This document shows, piece after piece, positions 8,633-19,452 of a stretch of DNA of 62,148 nucleotides. A model generated the notes under the pieces. It worked only from the letters and a program-made list of their open reading frames with translations, ran no database searches and had not been told where the DNA came from. The DNA comes from Oceanobacillus salinisoli (GTDB taxonomy: Bacteria; Bacillota; Bacilli; Bacillales; Amphibacillaceae): NCBI RefSeq assembly GCF_009733865.1, contig NZ_WOFB01000026.1, positions 1-62,148 of the forward strand, in the 5' to 3' direction. The position numbers were made by a program, and so were the translations under genes. How positions within the stretch are numbered: position 1 is the first letter of the stretch; each line of letters begins with the position of its first letter.

Positions 8633-9904
8633 TTATTTTAAATTCTTAATTAGTTCATCTGCAAATTCTGAGCATTTAACTTCTGTTGCATTGTCCATTA
8701 GGCGGGCGAAGTCATAAGTAACTACTTTGGATGCAATCGTTTTATCCATTGATGCTGTAATTAAGTCTGCTGCTTCTCTCCATCCAAGATGTTCAAGCAT
8801 TAAAACAGCTGAAAGAATAACAGAAGATGGGTTTACTTTATCTAAACCAGCATATTTCGGCGCTGTACCATGTGTTGCTTCAAAAATTGCATGACCAGTG
8901 TCATAATTAATATTTGCACCTGGAGCAATTCCAATACCACCAACCTGAGCTGCTAAGGCGTCAGATATATAGTCACCATTTAAGTTCATTGTAGCGACAA
9001 CATCAAATTCTTTTGGTCGTGTAAGTACTTGTTGTAAGAAAATATCAGCTATGGCATCTTTAACAAGGATTTTCCCTTCTGCTAAAGCTGCGTCCTGTGC
9101 TTGATTTGCCGCATCCTTACCTTTATTTTCTACAATGCGGTCGTATTCAGCCCATGTAAATACTTTATCACCGAATTCTTCTTCAGCTACTTCATAACCC
9201 CATTGCTTAAATGCTCCTTCAGTAAATTTCATGATGTTACCTTTATGTACTAAAGTAACACTGTTACGTCCCTCATCTAAAGCATATTGGATTGCAGCAC
9301 GTACTATACGTTTCGTTCCTTCTTCGGAAACTGGTTTTACACCTATACCAGAAGTTTCCGGGAAACGGATTTTATGAACTCCCATTTCATTTTGTAAGAA
9401 TTCAATCACTTTCTTTACTTCATCTGATCCTTTTTGCCATTCAATACCAGCATAGATATCCTCTGTGTTTTCACGGAAAATAGCCATGTTGACATCCTCT
9501 GGGCGTTTAACTGGTGAAGGAACACCGTCAAAATAACGTACTGGACGTAGACATGTAAATAAATCCAGTTCTTGACGAAGTGCAACGTTTAATGAGCGGA
9601 TTCCACCGCCAATAGGTGTTGTTAACGGACCTTTAATAGCGATTTTGTATTCATTTATTTTGTCCAGTGTATCCTGTGGAAGCCATTCACCGGTTTTATT
9701 ATAGGCTTTCTCACCAGCATATACTTCCATCCACTCTATTTCTTTCTCCCCATCGTATGCTTTTTCTACTGCAGCCTCGATAACACGTTTTGATGCTGCC
9801 CAAATATCGGGACCAGTCCCATCCCCTTCAATAAATGGGATTACCGGATGATTTGATACATTCATTTTTCCATTTTCTACAATAATTTTTTCTCCTTGTG
9901 TCAT
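8633..9904 (-). CDS. icd: NADP-dependent isocitrate dehydrogenase
   Basis: It decarboxylates isocitrate to 2-oxoglutarate, making NADPH. The 423 residues equal the B. subtilis enzyme in length. Visible family motifs are [13 protein letters not shown], the substrate arginine region [28 protein letters not shown], and the metal-binding aspartates in [17 protein letters not shown] used ATG 9904, preceded by AGGAGGTATTTGTTC; the longer open frame to 9964 has no signal. It lies between citZ and mdh in the TCA operon. Confidence 0.97.
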   Translation of the reverse strand: MTQGEKIIVENGKMNVSNHPVIPFIEGDGTGPDIWAASKRVIEAAVEKAYDGEKEIEWMEVYAGEKAYNKTGEWLPQDTLDKINEYKIAIKGPLTTPIGGGIRSLNVALRQELDLFTCLRPVRYFDGVPSPVKRPEDVNMAIFRENTEDIYAGIEWQKGSDEVKKVIEFLQNEMGVHKIRFPETSGIGVKPVSEEGTKRIVRAAIQYALDEGRNSVTLVHKGNIMKFTEGAFKQWGYEVAEEEFGDKVFTWAEYDRIVENKGKDAANQAQDAALAEGKILVKDAIADIFLQQVLTRPKEFDVVATMNLNGDYISDALAAQVGGIGIAPGANINYDTGHAIFEATHGTAPKYAGLDKVNPSSVILSAVLMLEHLGWREAADLITASMDKTIASKVVTYDFARLMDNATEVKCSEFADELIKNLK

Positions 9905-10020
9905 GAACAAATACCTCCTATTGTTGTGCGGTGTAAATAGTTGGGTCAACCAGCTATTCCACAAACTATTCTAATAGATTCGTATATTTTGGTAAAATAA
10001 AAACCTCTGAAAACTGCGAA

Positions 10021-11142
10021 TTAACCACGTTGTGAAACAGAAACATATTTTTGTTTGTCTGGGCCGATATACTCTGCACGCGGACGGATTAAACGATTGT
10101 CTCCATACTGCTCTAATATATGAGCTAACCACCCAGAGGTACGGCTAACTGCAAAAATTGGGGTAAATAAATCATAATCAATACCTAAACTATGATAAAC
10201 AGAAGCACTGTAGAAATCCACGTTTGCTGGAAGTCCTTTCTTTTCCTTTACATACTCCTCAATTTTTATCGACATATTATACCATTTTTCCTGACCAGTC
10301 AGCTTCGTTAATTGTCTTGACATTTCTTTTAGGTGCTTGGCACGCGGGTCACCATTTCGGTAAACTCGGTGTCCCATACCCATTATTTTTTCTTTATTTG
10401 CCAGCTTTTTCTCGACATAAGGAATCGCATTTTCTTCTTCCCCAATTTCAAGAAGCATTTTCATTACATTTTCGTTGGCACCACCATGTAATGGACCTTT
10501 TAATGCTCCAATTGCTGCAGTAATACCAGAATAAATGTCTGATAGCGTTGCCACACATACTCTGGCAGTAAATGTAGATGCATTTAATTCATGGTCTGCA
10601 TGTAATACTAAGGCTTTGTTAATCGCTTCCACTTCAATGTCATTTGCTTCTTTTCCATTTAGCATATATAAGAAATTCTCTGCATAGCTTAAATCCTTTT
10701 TCGGTTTAACCGGTTCCTGACCATTACGGATTCTTGCAAAAGCTGTAACGACTGTTGCAATCTTTGCTTGAATACGAATTGCTTTTCGTTCGTTTACATC
10801 CGCTTCCATTACGTCTGCTTCTTCATCATATAAACCAAGAAGAGAAACAGCAGTTCTTAAAGCGGCCATAGGATGAACCTTCGACAAATCATATGATTTT
10901 AAATGATTATAGATTTGTTCTGGAACTTCCATATTAGCGGCCAAATCCTTTTTGATAGCATCCAGCTCTTTTTGGTTAGGCAACTTCTTATTCCATAATA
11001 GAAAAACTACTTCCTCAAAACTAGCATTCTCTGCCAAATCATCAATCATATACCCTACATAAGTAAGCTGGTCATCAATGATAGAACTGATTTGTGACCT
11101 AGATGCTACTACCCCTTCAAGCCCTTTAGTAGTTGTTGTCAT
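10021..11142 (-). CDS. citZ: Citrate synthase
   Basis: It condenses acetyl-CoA with oxaloacetate, the entry step of the TCA cycle. The 373-residue type II-like enzyme shows the catalytic histidines in PLHGGANENVM and MGMGHRVYR and a catalytic aspartate in the NVDFYSASVYHSLGI region. ATG 11142 follows a GGAGAGG site. It is the first gene of citZ-icd-mdh. A TATAAT -10 and an inverted repeat lie upstream, so this operon is probably controlled by carbon or citrate-responsive repressors. Confidence 0.97.
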   Translation of the reverse strand: MTTTTKGLEGVVASRSQISSIIDDQLTYVGYMIDDLAENASFEEVVFLLWNKKLPNQKELDAIKKDLAANMEVPEQIYNHLKSYDLSKVHPMAALRTAVSLLGLYDEEADVMEADVNERKAIRIQAKIATVVTAFARIRNGQEPVKPKKDLSYAENFLYMLNGKEANDIEVEAINKALVLHADHELNASTFTARVCVATLSDIYSGITAAIGALKGPLHGGANENVMKMLLEIGEEENAIPYVEKKLANKEKIMGMGHRVYRNGDPRAKHLKEMSRQLTKLTGQEKWYNMSIKIEEYVKEKKGLPANVDFYSASVYHSLGIDYDLFTPIFAVSRTSGWLAHILEQYGDNRLIRPRAEYIGPDKQKYVSVSQRG

Positions 11143-11518
11143 AAGAACCCTCTCCTTTTCTGTATATTGCTGTCTAATAAACAACTTTCTGACAATATTT
11201 ATATTTATTATAACATTTATTCGTATTTAACGAAATATCACAACTATTTGATTTTTAGATTAGCGATATAATCTTATCGTATTCTATAAATATTGCCCCC
11301 CAAATCTAATTATAAAGTATTATGAATGTAATGTGAATTGAAACCGTTTAATTTTTTTAAAATAACGTAATTAGTGGATTGAGATGTGGTTATTTAGCGA
11401 CATAAACTGAAAATTAAAAATTATCCCCCTCCATTCTTACGTCTATTTTAAGCTGATTCAACATATATAAGTATATAAGAAGAAAAAGTACAAGCAGTTA
11501 TATCGGAGGATCAGACAA
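11143..11518. other. citZ-ytvI divergent intergenic region
   Basis: These 376 bases separate divergent genes and hold no gene. Besides the citZ promoter candidate, TTGAAACCGTTTAA at 11338-11351 is a weak match to the CcpA operator consensus, with two constrained positions wrong near its end. The 11220-11470 part is very A+T-rich. Confidence 0.4.
11207..11235 (-). promoter_or_regulatory. Candidate citZ promoter with inverted repeat
   Basis: On the minus strand a TATAAT (11207-11212) stands 65 bases before the citZ start. The -35 position is poor (TTTCGT). It overlaps a perfect inverted repeat, TTCGT-N5-ACGAA, at 11220-11234. An operator blocking the -35 region would fit repressor control, but the regulator is unknown. 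Confidence 0.45.
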
Positions 11519-12625
11519 ATGTATAAACAACATTTGATGCAATTATTTCGTTTTTTGATCGTAATTAGTGTAGTTGCTGGCTGTTACGTCGCAATAACTT
11601 TAACACTACCATATATTTATCCATTACTTCTGGCTGCTCTATTTGCTTTTATCATCAATCCATTTGTTAATTTTTTCCAAAATATATTGCATTTTCCAAG
11701 GGGATTAGCTGCGATTACAGTTATTTGCAGTATATTTATGCTCTTCATCGGGATGCTTTTTGTTATTATCATGGAGATTTATCAGGGGACTATATTTCTG
11801 GCAGAAAAAATACCAGGATATTTTCAGGATTTTGTACATTATGTGGAAATATTTTATAATACAAAAATATTACCTATCCAGGAGAGCATTCTATCCTATT
11901 TCATATCATTGGATTCCTCACAGCAGGATTCTATCAAAAATAGTTTAAATGAATTACTTAATCACATTGCAACTACCGGTTCAGCAATCTTACAGGAGTC
12001 ATTATTAAATATACCAAGTATACTCTCTTTATTGCCCAATTCTATCACCATTTTTATATTTATTATCCTGGGGACATTTCTCATATCCAATGATTGGTAT
12101 TCATTAAAGGGACAAACGCAAAAGTTGGTTCCTGCAAATATAAACAGTTCCACAAAAAAAATAGGCGCTCATTTAAAAAAAGCGCTTGGGGGATTTTTCA
12201 GGGCCCAAATTATTTTAATCAGCCTGTCCGGTATCATTATATTTCTTGGTCTAGTTATTTTAGAAGTCGAGCATGCTTTAACGATAGCGGCACTTAGCAC
12301 ACTCGTTGATCTCATCCCCTATGTTGGTACCGGGATTATCTTTGTACCGTGGATTTTTTATCTATTTATTAGCGGAAACTACCCATTAACTATCGGATTA
12401 ACCATTCTATATATGGTCGTTATTATCAGCAGACAAATATTGGAACCAAAAATCTTATCTTCCAATATGGGGCTGCACCCACTTTTTGCGTTGGTTGGTT
12501 ATTTTATCGGATTGCAAATTTGGGGACTATTCGGTCTGTTAATTGCTCCCGCCGTCCTTATCTTCATCCAAGCTCTTTATCAAACAGGAGCATTTCGATG
12601 GTTGTGGGCATTTATTAAAGGATAA
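11519..12625 (+). CDS. ytvI: AI-2E family membrane transporter YtvI
   Basis: This 368-residue polytopic protein belongs to the AI-2 exporter/PerM family. Hydrophobic segments occur at about 9-30, 32-50, 60-85 and 165-185, with a cluster of four or more in the C-terminal third. The family signature region TLVDLIPYVGTGIIFVPW and a GLQIWGLFGLLIAPA C-terminal helix are present. Start ATG 11519 follows ATCGGAGGATCAG. Substrate is unknown; relatives export autoinducer or ions. It converges on fxsA with only six bases between stop codons, and I see no clear hairpin there. Confidence 0.9.
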   Translation: MYKQHLMQLFRFLIVISVVAGCYVAITLTLPYIYPLLLAALFAFIINPFVNFFQNILHFPRGLAAITVICSIFMLFIGMLFVIIMEIYQGTIFLAEKIPGYFQDFVHYVEIFYNTKILPIQESILSYFISLDSSQQDSIKNSLNELLNHIATTGSAILQESLLNIPSILSLLPNSITIFIFIILGTFLISNDWYSLKGQTQKLVPANINSSTKKIGAHLKKALGGFFRAQIILISLSGIIIFLGLVILEVEHALTIAALSTLVDLIPYVGTGIIFVPWIFYLFISGNYPLTIGLTILYMVVIISRQILEPKILSSNMGLHPLFALVGYFIGLQIWGLFGLLIAPAVLIFIQALYQTGAFRWLWAFIKG

Positions 12626-12631
12626 ATTTAT

Positions 12632-13021
12632 CTACCATTTCCGGTAAATGATCGTGCCATTGTCAATTTTGCGTTTAATAAAAAGAAAAATTGCCCTTTT
12701 TAATGGTTTTCTCGTTATGGGTAGGACAAAAGTGAAACCGACTATGTCCGTTATAAAACCTGGCGATAATAAAAATACTGCACCAATAAAGATGCAGACA
12801 CCATCCACAATTTGCTCTGTAGGGGCCTGTCCTTGATTCATAAGAATTCTTGCTCGATTCCATGTTTCCATGCCTTGTCTCTTTGCAATTGTAACACCAA
12901 CGATGCCAGTCATCAAAATAAGCATAACGACCCACAATGGACCAATCATTCCACCAACCCATATAAATACACCAATTTCCGTTGCTGGAAGAATCAATAA
13001 AAGTAAAAATAGCCAGCGCAT
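12632..13021 (-). CDS. fxsA: FxsA-like membrane protein
   Basis: This 129-residue protein of the FxsA family has an N-terminal hydrophobic helix (RWLFLLLLILPATEIGVFIWV), a second and third segment at about 27-45 and 75-98, and a basic C-terminus. E. coli FxsA is named for suppressing F exclusion of phage T7 when overproduced; its normal function is unknown. ATG 13021 follows AAAGGAGG. In B. subtilis ytvI and fxsA (ytzA) lie in the same place between citZ and pyk, supporting the assignment. Confidence 0.9.
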   Translation of the reverse strand: MRWLFLLLLILPATEIGVFIWVGGMIGPLWVVMLILMTGIVGVTIAKRQGMETWNRARILMNQGQAPTEQIVDGVCIFIGAVFLLSPGFITDIVGFTFVLPITRKPLKRAIFLFIKRKIDNGTIIYRKW

Positions 13022-13070
13022 ACGTGTAAATCCTCCTTTGAATTACACTAACATTCCATAAATGATAATT

Positions 13071-13117
13071 AGAAAAACTTACATTCACTCGTCTTTTTGT
13101 GAATGTATCGTTTATCT
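13071..13117. repeat. Family E palindrome
   Basis: It starts with AGAAAAACTTACATTCAC and contains a perfect 9-bp stem TACATTCAC/GTGAATGTA. It lies upstream of fxsA, where no gene needs a terminator. The outer arm is partly degraded. Confidence 0.65.
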
Positions 13118-13187
13118 TATATTTTCTCACACCTGTTAATGTGTAAAAAAACTATTTTCTAAAAATGTTATTTTTGACGCAAAATAC

Positions 13188-13375
13188 ATAAACTGCGAAC
13201 TAACTTTATATTTGTTGGAGCTAAAATACCGCTACGGAAATACACTACGCGCACCATAGGGCGGTTGGTGAGCCTACTCGTGCTGTCTTCTTTAGGTGTC
13301 TCACCGATGCCTCTTATCCCACAGAGGAGCACTATACTAGTTCGTACTTATAACAACTGCGACTATCAAAAAACA
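13188..13375. repeat. Degenerate family D repeat
   Basis: The end ATAAACTGCGA and the internal blocks GGAAATACACTACGC, GGTGAGCC and CACCGATGCCTCT match the intact family D element at 41169-41558. The second half is missing, and an AACTGCGACT remnant closes the copy. It fills much of the 656-base gap between pyk and fxsA. Bases 13441-13475 also look like the tail of repeat family C (GACATCAAAGC). Confidence 0.7.
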
Positions 13376-13496
13376 AAACTTACAAAAAGGGTCTAAAGAA
13401 ACAATCTCTCATTATTAGGATTTTATACATTCCTGGTCATGGATAGTGCTAGATAGACATCAAAGCAATAAATTTTACTTTTTAACTTGTAAAAAA

Positions 13497-13534
13497 AATA
13501 ACACATTCACTCATCCTTTAGCAAATGTGTTATT
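13497..13534 (-). terminator. Distal terminator of pyk
   Basis: An 11-bp stem AATAACACATT/AATGTGTTATT is followed on the minus strand by eight T. The loop (CACTCATCCTTTAGC) resembles the family E palindrome, so a mobile palindrome may have been taken over as a terminator. Confidence 0.75.
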
Positions 13535-13611
13535 TTATCTATTACTTTTTGATTTATTATTTTACTACGGTGAATTTCCTATGCTATATTCATACTTCCA
13601 ATCCATGAAAT

Positions 13612-13646
13612 AATAGAAACCGGCATTATATTTACCGATTTCTATT
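13612..13646 (-). terminator. Proximal hairpin after pyk
   Basis: The arms AATAGAAACCGG and CCGATTTCTATT form a 12-bp stem with one wobble on the minus strand, 32 bases after the pyk stop. The T-run is short (ATTT). The core matches the hairpins at 8581 and 45288. Confidence 0.65.
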
Positions 13647-13677
13647 GTTAACCCAATCTTTATAATAACATCAAAGA

Positions 13678-15438
13678 TTACAGCACTTTAGCATGTCCTT
13701 TATAAACATCGCCTTTTGTACCATCAATCGTTATTTCCTGGCCTTCTTCAAGCACATCAAAGATATTTTGAACGCCAACAATTACTGGGATTCCTAGATT
13801 TAAGCCAACTACAGCAGCATGGGAAGTTAATCCACCTTCTACTGTTACGATACCACTGGCTTTTTCTAATGCAGGCATCATATCACGGTCTGTACCATAT
13901 GCAACAACAATGTCTCCGTCTTGAACTTTCTCATTTGCTTCTTGAGCGTTTTTAACAAGAACGGCTTTTCCGTATGCACTTCGTTTGCCAATACCTTGAC
14001 CTTTGGCAACAACATCACCAATAACATGAACTTTTAATAAATTCGTTGTTCCGCTTTCTCGAACCGGTACTCCTGCAGTTATAATAACACGGTTGCCACG
14101 GTGGCAAATGCCTGTCTCCAATCCACGGTCAACTGCAATATCCAGCATTTCATCTGTTGAACGTGCCTCTTTACCTACTACAGCATGTACCCCCCATACT
14201 AGGGAAAGTTGACGATTTACTTTTTCGTTAAATGTTACAGCTAAGATAGAAGCTTTAGGACGATATTTCGAAATCATTCTTGCTGTATGACCACTTTCCG
14301 TTGGAGCAATAATTGTATCAATATTTAAGTTCATCGCAGTATGGGATACAGATTGAGTAATGGCTTCAGCAATTGTCATATCTACATTTTTGGAACGATC
14401 ATCTAAAATGACTTTATGATCCAATGCTGATTCAGCTTTTAGTGCAATGTTATTCATCGTTTGTACAGACTCAACCGGATAGCTGCCTGCTGCTGTTTCA
14501 CCAGAAAGCATAATAGCATCTGTCCCATCAAAAATAGCATTTGCAACATCGGAAGCCTCTGCTCTAGTTGGACGCGGGTTGCGCTGCATGGAGTCAAGCA
14601 TTTGAGTTGCTGTAATGACAGGTTTCCCAGCATTATTGCATTTTTTAATTAATTGTTTTTGAACAAGTGGCACATCTTCTGCAGGGATCTCTACCCCTAA
14701 ATCTCCTCTTGCAACCATGAGTCCATCACTTACTTCCAATATGCGGTCAATATTGTCCACACCTTCTTGGTTTTCAATTTTAGGGATGATTTTAATATGG
14801 CTTGCGTTATTCGTTTCTAATACTTCTCTGATTTCCAACACATCGGAGGCACGGCGAACAAAGGATGCTGCAATAAAGTCTACATCTTGCTCAATACCAA
14901 ATTGAATATCATTTTTGTCTTTTTCTGTAATTCCCGGAAGTTTCACAGATACATTTGGTACGTTAACACCTTTTTTGTTTTTAATTGTTCCACTATTTAA
15001 TGCTGTTGTTTTAATTTCACCAGCTTTTTTATCAATAGCAACTACTTCTAATTCAATTAAACCATCGTCCAGCAAAATTTTTGAACCTTCATGAACATCG
15101 TCAATTAAACCTTCATATGTAACTGAGAAACGTTCTGCTGTCCCTTCTACTTCGTTCATGGAAATATATACTGTATTTCCTGCAACGATTTCATCCTGCC
15201 CATTTTTAAAATTACCAGTTCTAATTTCAGGGCCTTTCGTATCCAATAGAATGGCAACGGTCTTGCTTTTATTGTCTGCTGCTTTTCGAATGTTTTCGAT
15301 ACGCGCACCATGCTCAGCGTAATCTCCATGGGAAAAGTTCAGGCGTGCCACATTCATTCCAGAATCAATTAGTTTTTCTAACGTCTCAATGGACTCTGAA
15401 GCTGGTCCAATCGTACAAACAATTTTCGTGTTTCTCAT
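13678..15438 (-). CDS. pyk: Pyruvate kinase
   Basis: It converts phosphoenolpyruvate and ADP to pyruvate and ATP. The 586-residue protein has the barrel and lid domains ([28 protein letters not shown], the active-site helix [10 protein letters not shown]). It also has the C-terminal PEP-utiliser-like extension of Bacillus enzymes, with the [11 protein letters not shown] histidine loop. ATG 15438 follows AAGGAGGAAAAACAAA; the 35 codons further upstream overlap pfkA and have no signal. It lies 25 bases after pfkA, so the two control points of glycolysis form one operon. Confidence 0.97.
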   Translation of the reverse strand: MRNTKIVCTIGPASESIETLEKLIDSGMNVARLNFSHGDYAEHGARIENIRKAADNKSKTVAILLDTKGPEIRTGNFKNGQDEIVAGNTVYISMNEVEGTAERFSVTYEGLIDDVHEGSKILLDDGLIELEVVAIDKKAGEIKTTALNSGTIKNKKGVNVPNVSVKLPGITEKDKNDIQFGIEQDVDFIAASFVRRASDVLEIREVLETNNASHIKIIPKIENQEGVDNIDRILEVSDGLMVARGDLGVEIPAEDVPLVQKQLIKKCNNAGKPVITATQMLDSMQRNPRPTRAEASDVANAIFDGTDAIMLSGETAAGSYPVESVQTMNNIALKAESALDHKVILDDRSKNVDMTIAEAITQSVSHTAMNLNIDTIIAPTESGHTARMISKYRPKASILAVTFNEKVNRQLSLVWGVHAVVGKEARSTDEMLDIAVDRGLETGICHRGNRVIITAGVPVRESGTTNLLKVHVIGDVVAKGQGIGKRSAYGKAVLVKNAQEANEKVQDGDIVVAYGTDRDMMPALEKASGIVTVEGGLTSHAAVVGLNLGIPVIVGVQNIFDVLEEGQEITIDGTKGDVYKGHAKVL

Positions 15439-15463
15439 TTTGTTTTTCCTCCTTGAAGACAAA

Positions 15464-16471
<1,008 letters not shown>

Positions 16472-16606
16472 TTAGCTCTTTAAATCAAACTGTATTATAG
16501 CTTTATATAAATATTAGATACATGTTAAAGATAAAGTAAAAACCTTTAAATATCAACAAATATCATTAGAAAATAACGAAAAATAAATTTTTAAAATTGA
16601 GCAACA

Positions 16607-16642
16607 ATTAAAGGTTGATAACTAAGTATATCAACCTTTAAT
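16607..16642 (-). terminator. Terminator after accDA
   Basis: A perfect 14-bp stem ATTAAAGGTTGATA/TATCAACCTTTAAT lies ten bases after the accA stop. The following T-run on the minus strand is interrupted, so termination strength is uncertain. Confidence 0.7.
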
Positions 16643-16651
16643 CAAAATAAA

Positions 16652-17608
16652 TTACAACAGTTTGTAATCGCCTATTCTTTTATATTTTTCCCATCTTTTC
16701 TCAAGTAATTCCTCAGAAGTAAAATTGGATAATTGGTTGATGGATTGCTCTAGTACATCGTCAATTAATTTAGCCTGCTCTTGTACATTTTGATGTGCTC
16801 CACCCTTAGGCTCAGGGATAACTTCTTCAATGACATTTAAATCCTTTAGATCATTAGCAGTTATTTTCATGGATTCTGCTGCTTTTCTAGCCAGACTTGA
16901 ATCTTTCCATAAAATAGAAGCAGCACCCTCTGGTGAAATAACAGAGTATGTGGAATTCTCAAGCATTAAAATGTGGTCGCCCACACCTAACCCCAAGGCA
17001 CCACCACTTCCTCCTTCACCAATGACAATGCAGACAATTGGTACCGTAAAGCCAGCCATTTCCATTAAATTTCTTGCTATAGCTTCACTTTGTCCCCGTT
17101 CTTCTGCTGCTTTTCCTGGATAAGCACCTTTTGTATCAATAAAAGTGATTATAGGACGACGGAATTTCTCTGCCTGTTCCATATGACGGAGTGCTTTCCG
17201 ATAGCCTTCTGGATGTGGCATCCCAAAGTTTCTTTGAATATTTTCCTTCGTATCTTTTCCTCGCTGGTGACCGATTACAGTGACTGGCTTGTCTTTATAA
17301 TAGGCAATCCCTGCAACAATTGCTTTATCATCCCCAAAGCGCCGATCGCCATGAAATTCAATAAAGTTAGTAAACAATTGTTTCACATAATCAAGTGTGG
17401 TCGGACGTTCCGAGTGCCTCGCCATTTGTACACGGTCCCATGGCTTTAAATTTCCATAAATATCACTTTCAAGCTGCTCTAATCTATTTTCCAATGTTGT
17501 TATTTCTTCCGTCAGATCAATATCACTATCTTGAGTGAATTTTTTTAACTCCGCTATTTTTTCTTTTAAATTTACAATCGGCTTTTCGAATTCGAGAACC
17601 TGCTTCAT
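16652..17608 (-). CDS. accA: Acetyl-CoA carboxylase carboxyltransferase subunit alpha
   Basis: With AccD it forms the carboxyltransferase that moves CO2 from biotin to acetyl-CoA, giving malonyl-CoA for fatty acid synthesis. The 318 residues show the crotonase-like core, including [30 protein letters not shown] (split here as [12 protein letters not shown] and [13 protein letters not shown]), [13 protein letters not shown] and [12 protein letters not shown]. The start ATG 17608 overlaps the accD stop as ATGA, which couples translation of the two subunits in equal amounts. Confidence 0.97.
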   Translation of the reverse strand: MKQVLEFEKPIVNLKEKIAELKKFTQDSDIDLTEEITTLENRLEQLESDIYGNLKPWDRVQMARHSERPTTLDYVKQLFTNFIEFHGDRRFGDDKAIVAGIAYYKDKPVTVIGHQRGKDTKENIQRNFGMPHPEGYRKALRHMEQAEKFRRPIITFIDTKGAYPGKAAEERGQSEAIARNLMEMAGFTVPIVCIVIGEGGSGGALGLGVGDHILMLENSTYSVISPEGAASILWKDSSLARKAAESMKITANDLKDLNVIEEVIPEPKGGAHQNVQEQAKLIDDVLEQSINQLSNFTSEELLEKRWEKYKRIGDYKLL

Positions 17609-18468
17609 GATTCATCGGCCTCCTTTTGATGCATTTCCAATAATGTGGTTAGAAGGCTTTTCATCTCATGGCGATGAATGATCTTATCCAGTTGTCCATG
17701 TTCCATTAAGAACTCCGACGTTTGGAAATCCTTAGGTAATTTTTCCCGGATCGTTTGTTCAATAACATTTCTCCCAGCAAATCCAATTAATGCGCCAGGT
17801 TCTGCAAAGTTATAATCTCCAATGGATGCAAAACTGGCCGACACACCACCTGTAGTAGGATGTGTCATGACAGATATCATCAAACCGCCATCATTACTAA
17901 AACGTTTAATAGCAATGGAAGTTTTTGCCATTTGCATTAAACTTAAGATACCTTCCTGCATTCTTGCACCACCTGATGCGGTAAAAATGATAAAAGGCAA
18001 GGACTCTTTACGTGCATTCTCAATAGCTCTTGCAATTTTCTCTCCGATAGCTGATCCCATACTCCCCATTCGAAAAAAGGAATCCATAACAGCAAATGCA
18101 GCTGCTTGTCCATTAATCTGCCCCCGACCAGTTACGACACCTTCATTTAGTCCCGTTTTTTCCTTGTCTTTAGCAATTTTGGACTCATATTCCGGAAAAT
18201 CTAATGGGTTTGATGAAGTTAGATTTGCATCCCACTCCTCAAATGTACCTTCATCAAATAAACTCTCAATGCGGTCCCTTGCTGTTAGTGGATGATGATA
18301 TCCACAGTTCGGACATACATTTAATGATTTTTTCATTTCTTTACGATAATATATTTTGCTGCAACCTTTGCATTTCTGCATTAACCCTTGTGGAACATCT
18401 ATTTTACTATGTTCACTGGGAATGGTTGCATATTTCCTGCGCTTCGTAAAAATATCTTTAAGCTGCAA
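17605..18468 (-). CDS. accD: Acetyl-CoA carboxylase carboxyltransferase subunit beta
   Basis: This is the zinc-binding beta subunit of the acetyl-CoA carboxylase carboxyltransferase. The N-terminus carries a four-cysteine zinc ribbon (CKGC at about 33-36, CPNC at about 52-55), followed by the crotonase-like domain with [15 protein letters not shown] signature [11 protein letters not shown] and [11 protein letters not shown]. The start is TTG 18468, seven bases after AGGAGGAAAC; no ATG fits the zinc ribbon. It is 287 residues long, normal for the family. The gene lies downstream of a regulator of FadR type and of malic enzyme. Confidence 0.95.
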   Translation of the reverse strand: MQLKDIFTKRRKYATIPSEHSKIDVPQGLMQKCKGCSKIYYRKEMKKSLNVCPNCGYHHPLTARDRIESLFDEGTFEEWDANLTSSNPLDFPEYESKIAKDKEKTGLNEGVVTGRGQINGQAAAFAVMDSFFRMGSMGSAIGEKIARAIENARKESLPFIIFTASGGARMQEGILSLMQMAKTSIAIKRFSNDGGLMISVMTHPTTGGVSASFASIGDYNFAEPGALIGFAGRNVIEQTIREKLPKDFQTSEFLMEHGQLDKIIHRHEMKSLLTTLLEMHQKEADES

Positions 18469-18799
18469 ACTGTTTCCTCCTTATCTAGCACAACAACCTG
18501 AATTGTAATCCATCAATGGAAATAATCATACCAACGAGAAAGGTAGAAAAACTCTCATTCGATCATCTTTTAGTGAAGCAACTCCTAGAGTTACCGCATG
18601 ATTTTCTACTTAAAACACCTTCTTGTGGATTTGCGAGGAGTGCTGCATGCCAAAATCATCCAGCACCATGACGAGTGCAATCTGTGCTTATTTTTCTTAT
18701 ACGGATAACATGGATCAACTGCACTTGAACCCACTTTTTGGCTGAAAATTAATACTTTCCTTTCGCGTCAAAAGGTGTTATGCCCACTCGATTCCAATC
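18469..18799. other. Gap between accD and the GntR gene
   Basis: The 331 bases hold a half copy of the family E palindrome (18545-18593, AGAAAAACTCTCATTCG) and otherwise nothing I recognise. No strong terminator is seen, so readthrough from the malic enzyme-regulator pair into accDA is possible. Confidence 0.45.
18545..18593. repeat. Half copy of family E palindrome
   Basis: The left arm AGAAAAACTCTCATTCG and the loop ATCATCTTTTAG are well preserved. The right arm is lost, and a small AACTC-CTA-GAGTT hairpin follows. Confidence 0.6.
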
Positions 18800-19420
18800 T
18801 CATTTGGAAGATGCTTGATTTACAAATAATTCTTCTATTGCTGAATATTCTTTTTTCAAATATAAGTGAATGAGGTCTTGATAGACGTGAGCATCATATC
18901 GTGGTTTTTCAAATGTCTGTGAGAATTCAGCGATCAATTGCCATATTTTCATGAGCAGTACATTTTCTGTTTTCATTAATAGATAATTAAAAAAATCCAT
19001 ATCCTTTTGACTTGAACTGGTATCCAGGTCGCAAATGATTTCGTTTAATACGGCAATATCCCTATCCTCTAATTTATTATATGCAAGCTTAGCTGCTTCT
19101 TTTTCGATTAATTTCTTTGTAGAAATCAGACTTTCTTTCGTAGTTTTTTCACTCAATATAAAGGAAGCTAATATTTCCACCGTTTGAAATGGACGATAAG
19201 TACTAAGGAATGTCCCTTCTCCATGCCTTGTTTCAATGATTCCCAACAGTTCCAGTGCCCGAAGCGCCTCTCTTACAGAAGACCTGCCTGTACCTAACGT
19301 TTCCGATAGTTCTCTTTCAGATGGAAGTTTATCTCCAGGATTCAAGTTGTTGGATTCAATGAATATTCGAATCTCCTCCAGTACTCCGTGATAAACTTTC
19401 TGATTGGGTAACATTGTCAC
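18800..19420 (-). CDS. FadR-subfamily GntR transcriptional regulator
   Basis: This regulator of about 206 residues has an N-terminal winged helix of GntR type (PGDKLPSERELSETLGTGRSSVREALRALELLGIIETRHGEGTFL, here abbreviated by its PSERELSE and SSVREALR motifs) and an all-helical FadR-like effector domain. The start is uncertain: GTG 19420 has better spacing from GGAGTGG than ATG 19414. It lies 32 bases after the malic enzyme stop and upstream of accDA. A TGGTC-N-GACCA site, typical of this subfamily, overlaps the operon promoter region, so autorepression is likely. The effector is probably an organic acid or acyl-CoA. Confidence 0.88.
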   Translation of the reverse strand: MTMLPNQKVYHGVLEEIRIFIESNNLNPGDKLPSERELSETLGTGRSSVREALRALELLGIIETRHGEGTFLSTYRPFQTVEILASFILSEKTTKESLISTKKLIEKEAAKLAYNKLEDRDIAVLNEIICDLDTSSSQKDMDFFNYLLMKTENVLLMKIWQLIAEFSQTFEKPRYDAHVYQDLIHLYLKKEYSAIEELFVNQASSK

Positions 19421-19452
19421 TGCGCAGTTCCACTCCTTCAAAGCATAGAAAT

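Noticed and set aside
12675..13130. 151-residue minus-strand frame overlapping fxsA
   Set aside because: It is a shifted-frame shadow of fxsA, which has the ribosome binding site and membrane-protein pattern.
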